Source: Bacillota bacterium
GTDB lineage: Bacteria > Bacillota > Clostridia > Christensenellales > CAG-138
DNA: 13,900 bases
Direction: 5' to 3'
Assembly (NCBI GenBank): GCA_023393045.1
Contig: JAEWMV010000176.1
Span: 1-13,900, forward strand
In this document: piece by piece, positions 1 to 7,524 of the stretch
How positions within the stretch are numbered: position 1 is the stretch's first letter
Layout of the letters: the number at the start of each line of letters is the position of its first letter
The notes under the pieces: generated by a model
Database searches by the model: none
The model's input: the letters and a program-made list of their open reading frames with translations, nothing else
Told to the model about the DNA's origin: nothing
Translations under genes and position numbers: made by a program

Positions 1-1336
1 TCATATAGATGGTGTCAGCGATGCCGGCAAACACATAGCACACCACGGTGGAAATCGCCGCGCCCTGTATATTGATTGAGGGGATGCGCATGAGCACGAG
101 CAGGGTGATGACCTTCAATATGAACCCGATGAAGAGGTTCAATACGGGCACCATCTGCTTGCCGAGGCCCTGTATCACCCCCGTCATGGACTGCACCATG
201 GAGAGGAAGATCACGCCGACGCTCGCCGTGTGCATGAGGTCGACCGCAAGCGCGATCTCGGAATCCAAAAGCTTGGGGTAGAGCATGCGAAGGATGGGCT
301 CCGCCAGCACGAAAAGCCCGGCCGCGCAGGGCATGCCGATGATGAGGGCGAGCTTCAATCCCATACGCGAAGCGTCCCGCACGCCGTTGAACTCGCGCCG
401 CGCCATGCGCGAGGAAATGGCGGGCACAAGGCTCATCGCAAGCGCCATGGTCAAGACCCCCGGCATGTTGATGAGCGTGGTCACATAGGTGCGAAGGAGG
501 GAATAGGCGGTTGTGCTCATTTCCTCCGTGTAGCCCAGGGATTGCAGCATGCGGATGATGAGCGCGCTGTCCACCATGCCTGTGAGCGGGCTGATCGACG
601 CGCCTATGGTGATGGGGACGGCAACGAGCAGAAGTGTTTTGGATACCGCGCCGAAGCCCAGCTTTTCCCCGACGGAGGAGGCGCCCTTAGGCTCGAACTC
701 CCTCTTCCTACGCCTGTAAAAAAGGAAAACCACCACGAGCGCGAGGAATTCCGATACGGAAACGCCTATGAGCGCGCCCATGGCGGCGTATTCCGGGCCC
801 TTATCAAGCAGCTTGATGGCAAGCGTTAACCCTATGGCGAGCTTGCCGACCTGCTCCACGATCTGCGAGAGGGCGGTGCCCGTCATGCGCTGCATGCCCT
901 GCAGATAGCCGCGGTACGCGCACATCACGCTCACGAACAGCAGCGATGGGGCGAGCGCGCGGAAGGAGAACACGGTTTCTTCAAGCGAGGTGATCTTTGC
1001 AAAGCCCTCCGCACCAAAATACATGATGAAGCTTGTGACGATGCCGATGACGGCGAGCAGCACGAGGGAAACGTTCAACACCTCGCGCGCGCTGCGGCGA
1101 TCCCCCAGCGCGACGTACTCGCTCACCTGCTTGGATATGGCGGTGGGCAATCCGGAGGAAGAAATGACGAGGAGGAAGGAATAATAGGGATACGCCGCGT
1201 CGTAATAGGCGGCCCCCTCGGGGCCGACGGCGTTGGCGAAAGGAATGCGGAAAATCGCCCCGATTATTTTGACGAGAAGGCCGGCGATCCCCAGTATCGC
1301 CGCGCCCTGCACGAAAGAGTTCTGCCTTTTCTTCAT
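1..1336 (-). CDS. MurJ/SpoVB/YtgP-family lipid-linked polysaccharide flippase (3' end outside window)
   Basis: The minus-strand frame from the ATG at 1336 stays open for 445 codons to the left edge. The N-terminus begins MKKRQNSFVQGAAILGIAGL and is followed by KIIGAIFRIPFANAVG and GLPTAISKQVSEY, typical of the SpoVB/YtgP/MurJ branch of the MOP (MATE-like) superfamily. These are multi-pass membrane proteins of about 520-550 residues, so roughly 80-100 C-terminal residues are missing. Many hydrophobic segments alternate with short basic loops such as YRRRKREFEPKG (about residues 205-216). Family knowledge: YtgP/MurJ flips lipid II for peptidoglycan synthesis, while SpoVB acts in spore cortex formation. 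The sequence alone does not decide which paralogue this is. The start is supported by GGAG five bases upstream and by an extended -10 at 1367-1375. It is divergent from the kinase gene at 1493. Confidence 0.9.
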   Translation of the reverse strand, partial: MKKRQNSFVQGAAILGIAGLLVKIIGAIFRIPFANAVGPEGAAYYDAAYPYYSFLLVISSSGLPTAISKQVSEYVALGDRRSAREVLNVSLVLLAVIGIVTSFIMYFGAEGFAKITSLEETVFSFRALAPSLLFVSVMCAYRGYLQGMQRMTGTALSQIVEQVGKLAIGLTLAIKLLDKGPEYAAMGALIGVSVSEFLALVVVFLFYRRRKREFEPKGASSVGEKLGFGAVSKTLLLVAVPITIGASISPLTGMVDSALIIRMLQSLGYTEEMSTTAYSLLRTYVTTLINMPGVLTMALAMSLVPAISSRMARREFNGVRDASRMGLKLALIIGMPCAAGLFVLAEPILRMLYPKLLDSEIALAVDLMHTASVGVIFLSMVQSMTGVIQGLGKQMVPVLNLFIGFILKVITLLVLMRIPSINIQGAAISTVVCYVFAGIADTIYM

Positions 1337-1366
1337 AGCTGCTCCGTCTGTTTGCATGTCGCAAGC

Positions 1367-1375
1367 ATTATATCA
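1367..1375 (-). promoter_or_regulatory. Extended -10 promoter of the flippase gene
   Basis: On the minus strand, TGATATAAT gives a perfect -10 hexamer (1372 to 1367) preceded by an extended -10 TGn. The best -35 is weak. Transcription would begin near 1360, leaving a leader of about 24 bases with GGAG before the ATG at 1336. Confidence 0.55.
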
Positions 1376-1433
1376 TAATATGGGCGAGGCAATGAATATT
1401 TCGGCAACTTTTCAAAAATTGTTAAGCATTGCC

Positions 1434-1461
1434 TTTATTACATACTATTTTGTTGTATAAT
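1434..1461 (+). promoter_or_regulatory. Probable promoter of the kinase-exoIII-aldolase-GDPD genes
   Basis: A perfect TATAAT lies at 1456-1461, in an AT-rich stretch just before the kinase gene. The only -35-like hexamer at correct distance is TTTATT (1434-1439), which is poor. The divergent gap 1337-1492 holds nothing else I can support. Confidence 0.45.
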
Positions 1462-1492
1462 AAAAAAGTCAACCCATACGGAGGAAACGATT

Positions 1493-3157
1493 ATGAAGAT
1501 CGTCATCGACGCGAACGAGTGCGAGCTTAAGCACGGCGAAAGCCTGCTCGACGCGGTCAAAAAGACACAGCCCGGTACATTTTCATTGAAACAGCGCCCG
1601 CTTGCCGCGCAGATCGGCGGCGAGGTGTTCAGCTTGCGATATACGCCCTTTAAGGATGCGCACGTTCATCTTTTGCGCTACGGGGAGGAGATGGGCCGCC
1701 GCGTCTACGAGCGCACGCTCCAGTTCATCCTCATCACGGCGGTGAGGAAGCTTTTCCCCGGCGCGCGCGTGCTCGTGCACTATTCGCTGGGGCCGGGATT
1801 GTATATCGCAATCAACAAGGAGCCTGCGCTCAGCGCGCAGGACGTGCTCAGGCTTGAGAGCGAGATGCGCAACCTCGTGCGCGCGGCGCTTCCGCTCGAA
1901 AGAAAGAGGCTCGACATCAAGGAAGCCATCGCCTTTTATGAAAAGGACAGCCAGCTTGACAAGGCGAAGTTGCTTCGCTGGCGCAACTTCAATTATTTCG
2001 ACGTGTATACGGCGGAAGGGCACATGGATTATTTCTATGGCGAAATGGCGCCCTCCACCGATTATTGCGATGTGTTCCGCCTGAAATATCACGACGGCGC
2101 GCTCGTCATGCTCATGCCGCGCTCGGACGAACCCGACGTGCCCTCCGATTTTACGGAATTGCCAAAGCTCGCCTACGTGTTCCGCCAGAGCGACGAGTGG
2201 GCAAAGCTCATGCGCTGCGACACGGTCAACGAGCTCAACACCATGGTGGAAAACGGCGCGGTCAGGGAGCTTGTGCGCGTGAACGAGGCGCTGCATGAGA
2301 AGAGCTACGCATCCATCGCGGATAGCGTCGTCACGCACGGCGCGCGCGCGGTGCTCGTCGCGGGGCCGAGCTCCTCGGGCAAGACCACGAGCGCGCACCG
2401 CATCGCGACACAGCTTCGCGTGCTGGGGCAGGACCCCATCATGCTCTCGCTGGACAATTATTATCTTGACCGGGATCTGATCCCCGCCGACGAGCGCGGC
2501 GAAAAGGATTTGGAGCATCTTAACACCATCGACGTGGAGCGCTTTAAAACCGACCTCGCCGCGATTTTGCGCGGGGAGGAGGTGGAGACGCCGCGCTTTG
2601 ACTTCCTCACGGGCAAGCGCGCGCCAAAGGGCTTCACGGTGCGCGCGCGCGAGGGGCAGCCGCTTATCGTAGAGGGTATACACGGGCTCAACCCCGCGCT
2701 CGTGGAGGGCGGCGGCATCGACGAAGGCAAGCTCTTTCGCGTGTATGTGAGCGCGCTCACCACATTAAACCTCGACGACCACAACCGCATCCGCACGACG
2801 GACGTAAGGCTGCTTCGCCGCCTCGTGCGCGATTACAACACGCGCGGCGCGTCCATGGAGCGCACGCTTTCCATGTGGCCCAGCGTCAGGCAGGGCGAGG
2901 AGAGATGGATTTTTCCTTATCAGGAGAACGCGGACGCGTTTTTGAACACCACCCTCGTCTATGAGATCGCGGTGCTTCGCAAGTACGTCTATCCGCTTTT
3001 GAAGGAAGTGCCCGAGCAGAGCATCTGCTTTGCCGCCGCGCGCGACATCGTCAAATTCCTCAACTACTTCCTCGATGCGGACATCGAGGATGAAATACCG
3101 CCCACGAGCATACTGCGCGAGTTCATAGGCGGCTGCACATTTTATAAGGAGGACTGA
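1493..3157 (+). CDS. Nucleoside (uridine) kinase with threonyl-tRNA-synthetase-like N-terminal region
   Basis: This 554-residue protein joins two parts. Residues 1 to about 60 resemble a TGS domain. Residues about 60-230 resemble the additional domain of threonyl-tRNA synthetase (KLFPGARVLVHYSLGPGLYIAI, then the FYGEMAPSTDYCDVFRLKYHDG stretch). Residues about 280-554 are a P-loop uridine kinase/phosphoribulokinase (COG0572) domain: Walker A GPSSSGKTT at 291-299, followed by SLDNYYLDR and IVEGIHGLNP. The kinase domain predicts ATP-dependent phosphorylation of uridine or cytidine in pyrimidine salvage. The role of the synthetase-like part is unknown, and its editing-site histidine pattern is not evident. 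The fusion is common in Clostridia and Thermotogae, so it is not a local rearrangement. GGAGG lies eight bases before the ATG. The stop is one base before the exoIII start, suggesting translational coupling. Confidence 0.9.
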   Translation: MKIVIDANECELKHGESLLDAVKKTQPGTFSLKQRPLAAQIGGEVFSLRYTPFKDAHVHLLRYGEEMGRRVYERTLQFILITAVRKLFPGARVLVHYSLGPGLYIAINKEPALSAQDVLRLESEMRNLVRAALPLERKRLDIKEAIAFYEKDSQLDKAKLLRWRNFNYFDVYTAEGHMDYFYGEMAPSTDYCDVFRLKYHDGALVMLMPRSDEPDVPSDFTELPKLAYVFRQSDEWAKLMRCDTVNELNTMVENGAVRELVRVNEALHEKSYASIADSVVTHGARAVLVAGPSSSGKTTSAHRIATQLRVLGQDPIMLSLDNYYLDRDLIPADERGEKDLEHLNTIDVERFKTDLAAILRGEEVETPRFDFLTGKRAPKGFTVRAREGQPLIVEGIHGLNPALVEGGGIDEGKLFRVYVSALTTLNLDDHNRIRTTDVRLLRRLVRDYNTRGASMERTLSMWPSVRQGEERWIFPYQENADAFLNTTLVYEIAVLRKYVYPLLKEVPEQSICFAAARDIVKFLNYFLDADIEDEIPPTSILREFIGGCTFYKED

Positions 3158-3158
3158 C

Positions 3159-3929
3159 ATGCTGCGCCTCGTTTCATGGAACGTCAACGGCCTTCGCGCC
3201 TGCCTCACAAAGGGCTTTGCGGAGTTTTTTGATTTTATCGACGCGGACATCCTCGCCCTGCAGGAAACTAAGCTCCAGCCGGGGCAGACGGATTTTGCGC
3301 CCGCGGGATACCACAGCTATTGGCACAGCGCGCTGAAAAAGGGCTATTCCGGCACCGCCGTGTTTACGAAGAAAGAGCCTCTGTCCGTCGCCTTCGACCT
3401 GCCGGATATGGAAAGCCTCGGCTTCCCCAAAGAAGGCCGCGTGATCGCGTGCGAGTATGAGGATTTCTATTTTGTCGACTGCTACACGCCCAATTCCCAG
3501 CGCGAGCTGCTGCGTTTGGAGCACCGCATGGACTGGGAGGAGGCTTTCCGCGCATACCTCACGAGGCTGGACGAGCATAAGCCCGTCATACTCTGCGGCG
3601 ACCTCAACGTGGCCCATCAGGAAATCGACATCAGGCATCCCGCCGCCAACCGCAGGAACGCGGGCTTCACCGATGAGGAGCGCGGCAAGTTCACGCAGCT
3701 TCTTGCCGCGGGCTTTACGGACAGCTTTCGCTATCTCTATCCTGATAAAAGGGACGCCTATTCGTGGTGGAGCTATATGAACAACGCGCGCGCGAACAAT
3801 TCGGGCTGGCGCATCGACTATTTCGTCGTGAGCGACAGATTGAGGCCGCGTGTACGGGACAGCATGATTTTGCCCGAGGTCATGGGGAGCGACCATTGCC
3901 CCGTGATGCTCGAGCTTGAGGAAGTATAA
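3159..3929 (+). CDS. exoA: Exodeoxyribonuclease III / AP endonuclease (ExoA family)
   Basis: This 256-residue protein has the usual length for the Xth/ExoA endonuclease-exonuclease-phosphatase fold. Visible motifs are WNVNGLRA (7-14), QETKL with metal-binding E36, GYSGTAVF, CYTPNSQ, GDLNVA with D148 and N150, WWSYMNNARANNSGWRIDYF, and GSDHCPV with the catalytic D245-H246 pair. The enzyme cleaves DNA 5' of abasic sites and trims 3' blocking groups in base excision repair. The SD sequence AAGGAGG lies inside the last codons of the kinase gene, and the stop-to-start gap is one base, so the two are almost certainly cotranscribed. B. subtilis ExoA is about 252 residues. No key residue is missing. 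Confidence 0.95.
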   Translation: MLRLVSWNVNGLRACLTKGFAEFFDFIDADILALQETKLQPGQTDFAPAGYHSYWHSALKKGYSGTAVFTKKEPLSVAFDLPDMESLGFPKEGRVIACEYEDFYFVDCYTPNSQRELLRLEHRMDWEEAFRAYLTRLDEHKPVILCGDLNVAHQEIDIRHPAANRRNAGFTDEERGKFTQLLAAGFTDSFRYLYPDKRDAYSWWSYMNNARANNSGWRIDYFVVSDRLRPRVRDSMILPEVMGSDHCPVMLELEEV

Positions 3930-3950
3930 GAAGCAAAGAGGAGAGAACGC

Positions 3951-4979
3951 ATGGGTTATATCGATTTGAGGAGCGACACCGTCACGCGCCCAACATCCGC
4001 GATGCGCGAGGCGATGTACAAAGCCGAGGTGGGCGACGACGTTTACCGGGACGACCCCACCGTGAACGAGCTGGAGCGCGAGGCCGCGCGGATATTGGGC
4101 AAGGAGGAGGCGCTCTTCGTCCCCTCCGGCACGATGGGCAACCAGCTTGGCATTATGGCGCAGACGAGGCGCGGGGACGAGATCATCGCGGGCGCGGACT
4201 GCCACATCGTGATGCACGAGGTGGGCGCGGCGGCGGTTTTATCCGGCGTGAGCATACGCCAGCTTACCTATCCGAACGCCATTCCCGTGCCGGAGCTGAT
4301 TGAGGCACACATCAGGCCGGACGACATCCACGAGCCGCCCACGGCCCTCATCTGTCTGGAGAACGCGCTTGCCAACGGGCGCGTCGTACCGCTCGGCGTG
4401 ATGAAAGAGGTGCGGCGCGTTGCCGACAAGTATAACCTGCCCGTCCATCTCGACGGCGCGCGCGTGTTCAACACGGCGACGGCGCTGGGCGTGGATGTAA
4501 GGGAAATCACACAGTATGCCAACACCGTGTCCTGCTGCCTCTCCAAAGGGCTTTGCGCGCCCGTGGGGAGCGTCCTCGCGGGGAGCGGCGCTGTGGTGGA
4601 GCGCGCGCGCAAGTACAGGAAAATGCTCGGCGGCGGCATGCGCCAGGCGGGCATCCTCGCGGCGGCAGCGCTCATCGCGATCAGGGAGATGCCCAAGCGT
4701 CTGCATGAAGACCACGACAACACCAAGCACATCGCGAAGCGGCTTGATGAACTTCCAGGCGTGACGGTGGACGTAGACGCCGTGGAAATCAACATGGTGT
4801 TCTTCCACGTGGACAGGCCGCGTGAAGTCATTGACGCGCTGCCCGGGAAGATGCTCGAGCAGGGCATCCTTGTCAACCCCGAAGAGCTCGGTTACTTCCG
4901 CTTTGTGACGCATTGCGGCATAGACAGGGCGGACGCAGATAAGGCGCTCGACGCGCTTGCGCAGATCATCGGCAAATAA
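3951..4979 (+). CDS. ltaE: Low-specificity L-threonine aldolase
   Basis: This 342-residue fold-type I PLP enzyme matches the LtaE/GlyI threonine aldolase family in length and motifs: DLRSDTVTRPT near the N-terminus, GDDVYRDDPT, FVPSGTMGNQ, H89 in MHEVGAAA, HLDGARVFN with D168 and R171, and SCCLSKGLCAPVGS with the PLP-binding lysine K199. It would cleave L-threonine or L-allo-threonine to glycine and acetaldehyde in the cytoplasm. It begins 21 bases after exoA with its own SD (GAGGAGA). Its position suggests cotranscription, but no functional link with the neighbours is obvious. The family also includes related beta-eliminating aldolases, so substrate preference is uncertain. Confidence 0.93.
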   Translation: MGYIDLRSDTVTRPTSAMREAMYKAEVGDDVYRDDPTVNELEREAARILGKEEALFVPSGTMGNQLGIMAQTRRGDEIIAGADCHIVMHEVGAAAVLSGVSIRQLTYPNAIPVPELIEAHIRPDDIHEPPTALICLENALANGRVVPLGVMKEVRRVADKYNLPVHLDGARVFNTATALGVDVREITQYANTVSCCLSKGLCAPVGSVLAGSGAVVERARKYRKMLGGGMRQAGILAAAALIAIREMPKRLHEDHDNTKHIAKRLDELPGVTVDVDAVEINMVFFHVDRPREVIDALPGKMLEQGILVNPEELGYFRFVTHCGIDRADADKALDALAQIIGK

Positions 4980-5018
4980 GGCCGTATTCATCAATAGAAC
5001 AGCGATGGAGGTATTGCT

Positions 5019-5741
5019 ATGAAAACATTGGTATGGGCGCACAGGGGAGCGTCCGCCTACGCGCCGGAAAACACCATACCGGCCTTTAAAAAGGCCATCG
5101 AGATGGGCGCGGACGGCGTGGAGCTCGACGTGCATATGAGCTCCGACAACAAGCTGATGGTGATCCATGACGAAACGGTGGACAGGACCTCCAACGGCTC
5201 CGGCCGCGTGGTGGACATGACCTGCCAGGAGTTGAAGCGCTTCGACTTTTCAAACGGCATGGCGGGTTTTGAAAACGTGCGCATCCCCACGCTCAAGGAG
5301 GTGTACGGCCTGCTCAAGCCCACGAACCTCACCATCAACGTGGAGATCAAGAGCGACGTGGTCATCTATTACGGCATATGGAACGAACTAATCAACCTTG
5401 AAAGGGAGATGGGGATGCAGGGGCGGATACTTTATTCCTCCTTCAACCACTTCGTGCTCATGAAGGTGCGCGAGCTTGAGCCCACGGCAAAAATCGGCCT
5501 GCTCTATTCCGAGGGCATGGTCGACCCCTGGGTGTACGCCAACCACCTCCACGCGGACGCCGTGCATCCGCACTATCTTGCGGCGCAGGGCCCCGGTGTG
5601 ATTGCGGGCTGCAAGAAGAACGGCGTGGCCGTCCATGCCTGGACCTGCAACGACGAAAAGACCATCCGCGAGCTCGTGCAGTCCGGCATAGAGGCTGTGA
5701 TCACCAACTACCCCGACAAGGCGCGCGCCATCATCGGCTAA
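5019..5741 (+). CDS. ugpQ: Glycerophosphodiester phosphodiesterase
   Basis: This 240-residue protein is of the cytoplasmic GDPD (UgpQ-like) family. The signature runs from residue 8: AHRGASAYAPENT with H8, R9, E17 and N18, then GADGVELDVHMSSD with metal ligands E35 and D37, and VIHDETVDRTSNG with catalytic H50. NVEIKSD supplies a further acidic ligand, and HAWTCNDE and the INYP-like end (ITNYPDKA) are also typical. It hydrolyses glycerophosphodiesters to sn-glycerol-3-phosphate and an alcohol, recycling phospholipid headgroups. There is no signal peptide or membrane segment. A strong SD, GGAGG, precedes the ATG. The 39-base gap after the aldolase has no clear promoter or terminator, so it is probably last in the 1493-5741 transcript. 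Confidence 0.93.
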   Translation: MKTLVWAHRGASAYAPENTIPAFKKAIEMGADGVELDVHMSSDNKLMVIHDETVDRTSNGSGRVVDMTCQELKRFDFSNGMAGFENVRIPTLKEVYGLLKPTNLTINVEIKSDVVIYYGIWNELINLEREMGMQGRILYSSFNHFVLMKVRELEPTAKIGLLYSEGMVDPWVYANHLHADAVHPHYLAAQGPGVIAGCKKNGVAVHAWTCNDEKTIRELVQSGIEAVITNYPDKARAIIG

Positions 5742-5775
5742 GGGTCGCAAAGAAGAAGGATAAAACGAAAACATA

Positions 5776-5809
5776 AAGCGCGCGGAGAGCATGAAAGCCC
5801 CGCGCGCTT
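5776..5809 (-). terminator. Intrinsic terminator of the glutaredoxin-like gene, possibly bidirectional
   Basis: A perfect 10-bp stem (AAGCGCGCGG / CCGCGCGCTT) flanks a 14-base loop between two convergent genes. On the minus strand the stem is followed by TTTATGTTTTCGTTTTA, a usable U-rich tail. On the plus strand there is no T tract, so it serves the minus-strand gene best. Confidence 0.75.
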
Positions 5810-5835
5810 GCGCTCGTTCAAAGACGAATGAAAGC

Positions 5836-6108
5836 TCAGCCCTTATTCTCTCTCAGGCACGATTCAAAGACCTTGCGTACGTCCTCTTTTTCGGCATGGC
5901 CCTCGTGCAGCTTTTGCTTCTCCATATAGAAGCAGGGCACGTACCAATAATCGTACTTGCCCGCCTCGGCCCTTTCGCGGCTTTCGTCAACGAGCTCAAT
6001 GTCGATATTGCAATAGCGCGGGTCTTCCGCGCAAAGCTGGTCGATGTACTTGCGCGCGAGTATGCAGTGCGGGCAGCCCGGCAGATAAAACAGCTTCAGC
6101 TTTTTCAT
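5836..6108 (-). CDS. Small glutaredoxin/thioredoxin-like redox protein
   Basis: This 90-residue protein begins MKKLKLFYLPGCPHC. After the first beta strand comes the redox motif C12-P-H-C15, and cis-proline P58 (YVPCF) follows at the usual spacing, giving a minimal thioredoxin fold of glutaredoxin size. It probably exchanges thiol-disulfides in the cytoplasm; partner and electron source are unknown. Extra cysteines at 26, 33 and 59 are unusual, and C59 sits directly after the cis-proline. The open frame extends upstream to 6225, but the preceding residues are basic low-complexity sequence. AAAGGA lies correctly before the ATG at 6108, so I chose that start. It converges on the phosphodiesterase and diverges from alaX. 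Confidence 0.85.
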   Translation of the reverse strand: MKKLKLFYLPGCPHCILARKYIDQLCAEDPRYCNIDIELVDESRERAEAGKYDYWYVPCFYMEKQKLHEGHAEKEDVRKVFESCLRENKG

Positions 6109-6153
6109 ATGGGTTTCCTTTCGTCGTCCTCGGGATGGTCTCGTCGGCTTCAT

Positions 6154-6171
6154 CGCGCCCGATGGGGCGCG
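6154..6171 (-). other. GC-rich hairpin in the leader of the glutaredoxin-like gene
   Basis: A perfect 7-bp stem (CGCGCCC / GGGCGCG on the plus strand) encloses the 4-base loop GATG. It would form in the roughly 80-base leader predicted from the promoter at 6196-6225. It has no U tract and lies well before the SD, so its role is unclear. Confidence 0.4.
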
Positions 6172-6195
6172 GCGGCGCCGCTTTCTCTCATCCTT

Positions 6196-6225
6196 ATCAT
6201 ATATCACCGGGATGCGCGCTGGCAA
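6196..6225 (-). promoter_or_regulatory. Promoter of the glutaredoxin-like gene
   Basis: On the minus strand, TTGCCA (6225 to 6220, 5/6 match) and TATGAT (6201 to 6196, 5/6 match) are separated by 18 bases. Transcription would start near 6189. The -35 lies within about 15 bases of the -10 of the plus-strand alaX promoter, so polymerase could hardly occupy both at once. Confidence 0.55.
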
Positions 6226-6231
6226 GGTATG

Positions 6232-6240
6232 TGTTATAAT
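6232..6240 (+). promoter_or_regulatory. Extended -10 promoter of the alaX gene
   Basis: TGTTATAAT is a perfect -10 hexamer (6235-6240) with the extended TGn. No good -35 is seen, which extended -10 promoters tolerate. The expected start near 6247 leaves about 23 bases before the ATG at 6270, including the SD GAGGAG. Confidence 0.6.
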
Positions 6241-6269
6241 GCGGAGGATATGAAAACGAGGAGCCGCTT

Positions 6270-7493
6270 ATGACAAAAAAGCTCTATTACGACCATAATA
6301 TCAAAGAATGCGACGCGCTCGTGCTTGCCTGCCGCAAAGGGGAGGACGGTTTCGAGGTGCTCCTCGACCAGACGGTGATCTACCCCGAGGGCGGCGGCCA
6401 GCTTTCCGACAGGGGCTTTATCGACGGCGCGGCGGTACCGTACGCCTTTGAAGAGGGCGAGGACATATGGCACCGCTGCGAAAAGGCGTTTGAAGAAGGC
6501 GCGCGCGTGCATGTGCGCTTTGACGAGGCGGTGCGCTTTGACCACAGCCAGCAGCACACGGGAGAGCACATGCTCTCCGGACTTGCGAGCAGCATGTTCG
6601 GCTGCGCCAACGTGGGCTTCCACATGGCGGAGGATTATGTGAGCGTCGATTTCGACAAGCCGCTTTCCGACGAGGAGGTCGACGCGCTCGAGCTTGCGGC
6701 AAACGAGGCGATACAGCGAAACGAGCCCACGGCCTATAAAATCGTGGACGCGGAGGTATTGGAGCAAATGACGCTTCGAAAGCGCGCCGCGGGGCTTTCG
6801 GGCGAGATACGCATCGTCTATACGGGCGGCGTGGATTCCTGTACCTGCTGCGGCACGCATACGGCGAGCGCGGGGGAGGTGGGCGTGTTGAAAATCACCG
6901 CGCACGCCAACCACAGGGGCGGCACGCGGATGTTCTTCCTTTGCGGCATGCGCGCCGTGCGCTCCATGATAAAGGATAGAGAACATCTTGACGTGATTGC
7001 GCGGCGCTTTAGCACCAAGCCCGAGGAGGCCGTGCAGGTGGTCGTCAAGCAGGGGGACGAACTCGCCGAGACGAGGCGGCTTTTAAAGCAGCGCACGGGC
7101 GAGCTTTTTGCCTACCGGGCGCAAGCGCTCTATCAAAACGCTGTGAAGGCGGGCGACGCCGCAATCGTTGTGGGTCTCGAAAAGGGCCTGAATATGCCCG
7201 AACTGGGCATGCTCTGCGAGCAGTTGCTCGCCTGCGGGAAGGCCGTGGCCGTGATGCTGAGCCAAACGGACGGCGCGCTCCTCTACCGGATGGCGCGCTC
7301 CACGGGCGTTGAATTGAGCATGAAGGAAGTCTGCCTCGCGGTCAACGCCGCGACGGGCGGCAAGGGCGGCGGGCGGGACGACGCCGCGCAGGGCAGCGCG
7401 CCCGAAAGAAAAGACGCCAAAGAAATTTGCGCGCAGCTTGAAACGTATTTGAAAAATAGGCTCAACGCCGCAAAATCTTCGAAAAAAACTTGA
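6270..7493 (+). CDS. alaX: Alanyl-tRNA editing protein, long AlaX type with DHHA1 domain
   Basis: This 407-residue protein matches long AlaX (AlaX-L), a free-standing relative of the AlaRS editing domain. The N-terminal half carries YPEGGGQLSDRG and the zinc-site motifs HTGEH (H96 and H100) and CCGTH (C193 and H197). Between them lies the usual region with GFHMAEDYVSVDF. The C-terminal part (about 280-400) is a DHHA1 domain ending in the glycine-rich GGKGGGRDDAAQGS. These enzymes deacylate Ser-tRNA(Ala) or Gly-tRNA(Ala), keeping mischarged tRNA from the ribosome. There is no catalytic AlaRS core, so it is not a truncated synthetase. The SD is GAGGAG, six bases before the ATG. The stop codon is overlapped by the -35 box of the infC operon promoter, and no terminator separates the two, so readthrough into infC is likely. 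Confidence 0.93.
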   Translation: MTKKLYYDHNIKECDALVLACRKGEDGFEVLLDQTVIYPEGGGQLSDRGFIDGAAVPYAFEEGEDIWHRCEKAFEEGARVHVRFDEAVRFDHSQQHTGEHMLSGLASSMFGCANVGFHMAEDYVSVDFDKPLSDEEVDALELAANEAIQRNEPTAYKIVDAEVLEQMTLRKRAAGLSGEIRIVYTGGVDSCTCCGTHTASAGEVGVLKITAHANHRGGTRMFFLCGMRAVRSMIKDREHLDVIARRFSTKPEEAVQVVVKQGDELAETRRLLKQRTGELFAYRAQALYQNAVKAGDAAIVVGLEKGLNMPELGMLCEQLLACGKAVAVMLSQTDGALLYRMARSTGVELSMKEVCLAVNAATGGKGGGRDDAAQGSAPERKDAKEICAQLETYLKNRLNAAKSSKKT

Positions 7494-7518
7494 CATCATA
7501 CGTTGGCGACGATATAAT
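7490..7518 (+). promoter_or_regulatory. Perfect-consensus promoter of the infC-rpmI-rplT operon
   Basis: TTGACA (7490-7495) and TATAAT (7513-7518) match sigma-70/sigma-A consensus at all twelve positions, with the ideal 17-base spacer. The -35 box contains the TGA stop of alaX. Transcription should begin near 7525. A very strong promoter is expected for a ribosomal operon limited by downstream attenuation. Confidence 0.9.
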
Positions 7519-7524
7519 GTGCTA

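Noticed and set aside
230..829. 199-codon plus-strand open frame near the left edge
   Set aside because: It is a shadow of the minus-strand flippase, which has family motifs throughout; the plus frame gives charged low-complexity sequence without a plausible fold.
1583..2683. 366-codon open frame on the minus strand, with similar long antisense frames at 3174-4217 and 4239-5168
   Set aside because: They lie opposite well-recognised kinase, exoIII, aldolase and GDPD genes. Their compositions (rich in Arg, His, Ala) are typical of frames opposite GC-rich coding sequence, with no recognisable motif or SD.
6169..6184. 16-base sequence GCGGCGGCGCCGCTTT identical to 8787-8802 in the rplT terminator
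   Set aside because: It is a short self-complementary GC-rich string; in a GC-rich genome coincidence is likely, and the flanks do not match, so I do not call it a repeat family.
5791..6273. 160-codon plus-strand frame over the glutaredoxin region
   Set aside because: It overlaps the convergent terminator and the whole minus-strand glutaredoxin-like gene, and has no recognisable domain.
6250..6273. Seven-codon upstream frame overlapping the alaX start (ATGA overlap)
   Set aside because: Its SD-to-ATG spacing is only two bases, and the predicted transcript begins at about 6247, removing the SD. It is probably chance.
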